This document shows positions 60,253 to 64,000 of a DNA stretch of 64,000 nucleotides, in pieces. A program made the translations under genes and the position numbers. This DNA comes from Flavobacterium poyangense (GTDB lineage Bacteria > Bacteroidota > Bacteroidia > Flavobacteriales > Flavobacteriaceae). Below the pieces are notes generated by a model. The model was not told the origin of the DNA, searched no databases, and was given only the letters and a program-made list of their open reading frames with translations. Each line of letters begins with the position of its first letter. Within the stretch, counting starts at the first letter, position 1. The stretch lies in contig NZ_JAALLN010000004.1 of NCBI RefSeq assembly GCF_011751075.1, positions 124,001 to 188,000 of the forward strand, in the 5' to 3' direction.

Positions 60253-60717
60253 ATGATGATGTTAGAAAGTAAAAGAGTTTCAAATTTGTATCAATCCATT
60301 TACAATGGAGATCCGTGGTTGGAAGTAACTTTAGAAAATACCTTAAAAAATGTCAGTGCAGCTCAGGCCTATCGAAAAATAAACCCCAATTTAAACACCA
60401 TTTGGGAAATTGTCAATCACCTTATTCAGTGGAGAAGGAACATCTTAAAACGTGTCCAGGGTGAAACGATTACAACTCCTGACCACAATTATTTTGTCCC
60501 GGTTTTAGATTCCTCTGAAGCCGCCTGGGAACAATCGCTACAAAATCTGGCAAAATCACAAGAATTATGGAACAGCTTTCTGAATACCTTTGATGATGCT
60601 AATTTTGAAAAAATATATCCTACTAATAATCATACCTATTATGAGCACATTCATGGAATCATTCAGCATGACGTTTATCATTTGGGGCAGATTGTTATTC
60701 TTAAAAAATTACTTTAA
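60253..60717 (+). CDS. DinB family protein
   Basis: A 154-aa four-helix-bundle protein of the DinB/YfiT type. Metal-ligand histidines fit EIVNHLIQWRR (about H56) and HIHGIIQHDVYHLGQI (near the C-terminus). Members act as thiol-dependent S-transferases or have unknown roles. It is first of a four-gene rightward group with short gaps. Confidence 0.88.
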   Translation: MMMLESKRVSNLYQSIYNGDPWLEVTLENTLKNVSAAQAYRKINPNLNTIWEIVNHLIQWRRNILKRVQGETITTPDHNYFVPVLDSSEAAWEQSLQNLAKSQELWNSFLNTFDDANFEKIYPTNNHTYYEHIHGIIQHDVYHLGQIVILKKLL

Positions 60718-60743
60718 GCTTAGAACTTTAAGACGTCTTAATC

Positions 60744-61202
60744 ATGAAAAAATCAATATTTACACTTGCCTTTTTACTTTTGAATTGCATTGCTTTTGCA
60801 CAAGCCACCGAATCTCAATATGATGAAAAGCTGGCAAAATCTTTAAATGCCGACGAATATGGCATGAAAAAATATGTTTTCTGTCTTTTAAAATCAGGAA
60901 CAAATACAACCGCATCTAAAGAAGAAACCAAAAAATTATTTGAAGGACATATGTCCAATATCGGCAAACTGGCGAAAGAAGGCAAATTGGTCATCGCCGG
61001 ACCTTTTATGAAAAACGATCGAAATTACAGAGGACTCTATATTTTTAATGTAGAAACTATCGAAGAAGCCACTGCACTTGTAGCTACAGATCCTGCTATT
61101 CAGGCCAAATTACTCGAAGCCGAACTAACCCCTTGGTATTCGTCTGCAAGCTTACAGGAGGTGCTAAAACTTCACGATAAAATTGCTAAGAAAAAAATGT
61201 AA
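60744..61202 (+). CDS. Secreted YciI-like protein
   Basis: A 152-aa protein with signal peptide MKKSIFTLAFLLLNCIAFAQ and a YciI-like dimeric alpha/beta-barrel domain (about 40-145: YVFCLLKSGTN, HMSNIGKLAKEGKLVIAGPF and YIFNVETIEEATALVATDPA). Secreted YciI proteins are uncommon outside Bacteroidota. Function unknown. Confidence 0.85.
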   Translation: MKKSIFTLAFLLLNCIAFAQATESQYDEKLAKSLNADEYGMKKYVFCLLKSGTNTTASKEETKKLFEGHMSNIGKLAKEGKLVIAGPFMKNDRNYRGLYIFNVETIEEATALVATDPAIQAKLLEAELTPWYSSASLQEVLKLHDKIAKKKM

Positions 61203-61211
61203 TTTCATTCT

Positions 61212-61787
61212 ATGAAAACAGAAAAAGAGAAAATGATTTCCGGAGAATATTACATCTCCGGCGACCCTATTTTAATAAAAGAGCGCCGAAAAGCTAAAAA
61301 TCTATTACATCGTTTAAATGTTACCGAATATCGTCTGACAAAAAAAGCAAAAGAAATCATAACCGAATTAATCCCGAACGCAGGCAAAAGCTTTTATATC
61401 GAACCGCCTTTTCATTGCGACTACGGATATAATATTACTTGTGGTGATAATGTCTACTTTAATGTTAACTGTGTTGTTTTAGATTGTGCTCCTGTAACTA
61501 TCGGATCAAATGTGTTTTTTGCACCAAACGTTCAAATTTACACGGCAACTCACCCGTTGGATGCCGAATTGAGAAAAACATTAGAAAATGCACTGCCCAT
61601 CACTATCGGAGACGACTGCTGGATTGGTGGAAATTCTGTAATCTGTCCCGGTGTAACGATCGGTAAAGGCTGTGTTATCGGAGCAGGATCTGTGGTTACA
61701 AAAAACATTCCCGACAATTCACTGGCTGTTGGTAATCCTGCAAAAGTGATTAGAAAATTAAACCAAGAACCTGAATCCAAACCATAA
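61212..61787 (+). CDS. Sugar O-acetyltransferase (maltose/galactoside acetyltransferase type)
   Basis: A 191-aa left-handed beta-helix acetyltransferase of the Maa/LacA type. The N-terminal mac domain (KEKMISGEYYISGDPILIKE) precedes hexapeptide repeats. The catalytic histidine is in TATHPLDAELR (about 116). VIGAGSVVTKNIPDNSLAVG is the acetyl-CoA end. It acetylates sugars such as glucose or maltose (family knowledge). Its stop overlaps the next start (TAATG). Confidence 0.93.
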   Translation: MKTEKEKMISGEYYISGDPILIKERRKAKNLLHRLNVTEYRLTKKAKEIITELIPNAGKSFYIEPPFHCDYGYNITCGDNVYFNVNCVVLDCAPVTIGSNVFFAPNVQIYTATHPLDAELRKTLENALPITIGDDCWIGGNSVICPGVTIGKGCVIGAGSVVTKNIPDNSLAVGNPAKVIRKLNQEPESKP

Positions 61788-62176
61788 TGCTTACCTTAAA
61801 CAAAGTACACCATATTGCCATTTTATGTTCCGATTATAAGAAATCCAAATATTTCTACACTCAGATTCTTGGACTTACTGTCATTCGCGAGATCTATCGC
61901 GAGGAACGCCAATCGTATAAACTTGATCTGGCTTTAAATGGTATTTATATTGTTGAATTGTTTTCTTTTCCAAATCCACCACAGCGACCGTCAAGACCGG
62001 AAGCAGTTGGCTTGCGTCATCTTGCTTTCGAGGTAATTAATCTTGATGAAACAATAGCTTTTCTGAACACTAAGAACATAGAATCGGAGCCAATAAGAAT
62101 TGACGAAACGACAGAAAAACGATTTACTTTTATAGCCGATCCGGATTTATTACCGATTGAATTTTACGAGCGGTAA
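61787..62176 (+). CDS. VOC family metalloprotein (YaeR/SMU1112c type)
   Basis: A 129-aa vicinal-oxygen-chelate protein. Paired beta-alpha-beta modules carry the metal ligands in VHHIAILCSDY (H8) and RHLAFEV, plus the C-terminal PIEFYER glutamate. The fold and length match the YaeR subgroup, of unknown substrate. It is coupled to the acetyltransferase by a one-base overlap. Confidence 0.92.
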   Translation: MLTLNKVHHIAILCSDYKKSKYFYTQILGLTVIREIYREERQSYKLDLALNGIYIVELFSFPNPPQRPSRPEAVGLRHLAFEVINLDETIAFLNTKNIESEPIRIDETTEKRFTFIADPDLLPIEFYER

Positions 62177-62247
62177 ATAATTGCTTTTAAACTAAAGCAA
62201 AAACTGGAATTATGCGTTGATTCCGTTAAACAATGTATACGCAATAA

Positions 62248-62310
62248 ATTTGGCTAAAGCCTTTTCTGCTTCTTTAATCGAATACCTCCAGCTGAAGCTG
62301 GAGGCAATTG
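62248..62310. repeat. TTTGGCTAAAGCC / CCTCCAGCTGAAGCTGGAGG repeat
   Basis: TTTGGCTAAAGCC is followed by CCTCCAGCT-GA-AGCTGGAGG (62285-62304), with perfect 9-bp arms. It is a single unit of the family arrayed at 25391-25995. Confidence 0.88.
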
Positions 62311-62350
62311 ATCATTTTTATTCTATTTACACCGCTGTATCTATTTTTTT

Positions 62351-62521
62351 TTAAACACATATATACATAGTTTAGAAAACGAAAAAAGGCATTTCATTTA
62401 TTTAAAATTTCAATCGTCAGCTTGAGCGAAGTCGAAGACCTCATGGTTAGACTATGTGATAGAAATGTGTTTCTTTTTTATACTCTTTTTCATAACTAAA
62501 GTCTATGTTTCTATGTGTTAA
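62351..62521. repeat. MITE-like element with terminal inverted repeats, copy 2
   Basis: The right end CTATGTTTCTATGTGTTAA (62503-62521) is the exact complement of the left end of copy 1. The left end here (62351-62370) is partly degraded. The 171-bp body contains CTTGAGCGAAGTCGAAGACC and aligns with 17749-17918 along its whole length. Confidence 0.85.
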
Positions 62522-62744
62522 ATATATTTTTTACCACTTGCATCCGTTTCAACTGGAGAAAAATTGAGGTCTCTTACTAAATGGCTTTAATCCTAAAAAC
62601 TAAATAATCAGCAAAAAAACAGGGCAAAACCCCTCCTTAACTAATTTTAACACAATAATATGCTGATTTGTTAGGAGAATACTACTTTGATTCTTTAATT
62701 TTGTGAATCGCATAAAACTACTGCGACTTACAAATTTACTTCTG
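62522..62744. other. Gap before ClC gene
   Basis: AT-rich DNA with no gene seen. It must contain the promoter of the ClC gene; GATTCTTTAATTTTGTG near 62690-62706 includes a TAATTTTG match to the -7 consensus (about 62697-62704). Confidence 0.4.
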
Positions 62745-64000
62745 ATGAACAAAACGGCGCAAATCAAAAAAAATCATCAATTTATTGTCTTTCAAAAATT
62801 AGTTGTTGTTTCCCTTTTAATTGGTTTTCTTTCTGCTTTTTTAGGCATTTCACTAAAGAAAATTACAGAGTACTACGAAGAAATCTTTTTCCATGAAGTT
62901 TCCGTAAACCCCATATTCTATGTTATTTTCCCGGTTTTCGGATTGTCTGTAATTTACTTTCTAAGGCAATATCTCTTTAAAAAGAAAGAGAACAAAGGAA
63001 TTAAAGAAGTTTTTGAAAGCACACAATCAAAATCTAAAAACTTACCAACCTACAAAATCCCATCCCACTTTATAAACGGGTTGTTAACTGTTATTTTTGG
63101 AGGTTCAACCGGAATCGAAGTTTCTACCGTTGTGGCCACGGCAACAATTGGTTCGGTAGCACAGCAAAAAGAAAATGTTTTTCGCAAATACAAAACAGAA
63201 TTAATTTGCGCAGGAGTTGCAGCAGGAATCACTGCTTTGTTCAGCAGTCCGATTGCCGGAATTTTATTTGCTGTTGAGGTTATCTCCCGAAAGCTGACCC
63301 GCGCCTTTATCATCACCAATTTAATTGCAGTTTCTATCGCCTTTGGTTTGATTACCATTCTAAAAGAAGAACCTTTGTTTACAGTTTCAGTTACAACCTG
63401 GCACTTAAAAGCCATTCCTTATTTTATTCTTTTAGGAATTTTAGCCGGAATAAATTCCGTTTATTTAACGCGTTGCGTATTGTTTTTCAAATCTCAGTTC
63501 GGTAAAATCCAAACACATTATTACAAAATCCTCATAGGATCCGTTATTTTAAGCACTTCCTTATTTGTGTTCCCACAATTATATGGAGAAGGCTATCATT
63601 CTATAAAAATGATCTTTGGTAGTTCTGCCCAACTTCCTCTGACGATTACTTTAGCCCTAACTTTCATCGGAATTTTGATTCTAAAACCAATTGTAACTTC
63701 AGTAACATTGGCTTCCGGTGGTGATGGCGGTGTTTTTGCACCGAGTCTTTTTATCGGTGCTTTTTTAGGCTTATTGGTAGCTTCCACTTTAAATACGTTT
63801 TTTAACACACAGGTCATTCCGCTCAATTTTATGATTATCGGAATGGCAGCTGTTTTAAGTGCCAGTATCCATGCCCCTTTTACAGCGATATTTTTAGTTT
63901 GTGGATTAACCAATGACTATACTTTATTTTTCCCCATTTTAGCAGTTTGTCTAATTTCTAAATACACGGCAAAAATGATTTATCCACATACTGTTTATAC
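62745..64000 (+). CDS. ClC family chloride channel/transporter (3' end outside window)
   Basis: A partial gene of about 418 codons from the ATG at 62745, open at the window end. The translation begins MNKTAQIKKNHQFIVFQKLV and has many membrane segments. GGSTGIEVSTVVATA (about 117-131) matches the ClC selectivity motif GxxGxE (the gating glutamate position), followed by FSSPIAGILFAVEV and later GGDGGVFAPSLFIGAFLG. The ClC pore motifs are therefore intact. CBS domains, if any, lie beyond the window. Confidence 0.9.
   Translation, partial: MNKTAQIKKNHQFIVFQKLVVVSLLIGFLSAFLGISLKKITEYYEEIFFHEVSVNPIFYVIFPVFGLSVIYFLRQYLFKKKENKGIKEVFESTQSKSKNLPTYKIPSHFINGLLTVIFGGSTGIEVSTVVATATIGSVAQQKENVFRKYKTELICAGVAAGITALFSSPIAGILFAVEVISRKLTRAFIITNLIAVSIAFGLITILKEEPLFTVSVTTWHLKAIPYFILLGILAGINSVYLTRCVLFFKSQFGKIQTHYYKILIGSVILSTSLFVFPQLYGEGYHSIKMIFGSSAQLPLTITLALTFIGILILKPIVTSVTLASGGDGGVFAPSLFIGAFLGLLVASTLNTFFNTQVIPLNFMIIGMAAVLSASIHAPFTAIFLVCGLTNDYTLFFPILAVCLISKYTAKMIYPHTVY

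Overview
The window is AT-rich DNA from a member of the Bacteroidota, most likely a Flavobacterium (genus-level inference). Supporting signs are SusC-like TonB receptor architecture, 2TM/LytTR signalling genes, start sites with little Shine-Dalgarno signal, promoters of the Bacteroidota type (TTG ... TAnnTTTG), and long gaps filled with recurring word-like repeats. No rRNA, tRNA, CRISPR array, prophage or intact insertion sequence was seen.

Layout. 0.5-10 kb: serine hydrolase, PEBP-like protein, two AraC regulators, alpha/beta hydrolase, GH1 beta-glucosidase, and a divergent deoxynucleotidase/DeoR pair whose shared gap holds helically phased TGCAAAA half-sites. 10-16.4 kb: a leftward RND efflux operon (small secreted protein, adaptor, pump, outer-membrane factor). 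16.5-22.6 kb: acetyltransferase, beta-barrel protein, M1 peptidase, non-phosphorylating GAPDH. 22.6-32.3 kb: a sulfide/respiration island with rhodanese, Crp/Fnr regulator, TSUP transporter, cytochrome bd (cydAB), a HicB-like two-gene cassette, persulfide dioxygenase-rhodanese, and two YeeE/YedE half-transporters. Two promoters here (TSUP and persulfide dioxygenase) carry the same dyad at exactly the same distance from the -7 element, so they look like one Crp/Fnr regulon. 32.5-34.3 kb: MarR-nitroreductase-YceI operon with perfect palindromes over its promoter.

35.8-44.7 kb: a complete tryptophan operon, trpL-E-x-G-D-C-F-B-y-z-A. An 18-codon leader peptide with three consecutive Trp codons precedes an intrinsic terminator, which is a classical ribosome-mediated attenuator. 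Three non-trp genes lie inside the operon. Every gap from trpE to trpF contains copies of the dispersed intergenic repeats.

45-50 kb: TetR-TolC-HlyD-EmrB efflux operon with two abutting TetR-type operators. 50-54 kb: yaaA, CCA-adding enzyme (start codon apparently supplied by a repeat), heme A synthase. 53.8-60.1 kb: a leftward cluster of TonB receptor, TPR protein, LytS-type kinase fused to a 2TM domain, three stand-alone 2TM proteins and a LytTR regulator. 60-64 kb: DinB, YciI, acetyltransferase, VOC protein and a truncated ClC channel gene.

The most unusual layer is the intergenic DNA. Several families of inverted, tandem or terminal-inverted repeats recur in unlinked gaps and never in genes. 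They include a nested double-dyad element (9.8, 44.7 and 50.9 kb), a ~170-bp element with 19-bp terminal inverted repeats (17.7 and 62.4 kb), and a three-unit tandem array (25.5-26.0 kb).
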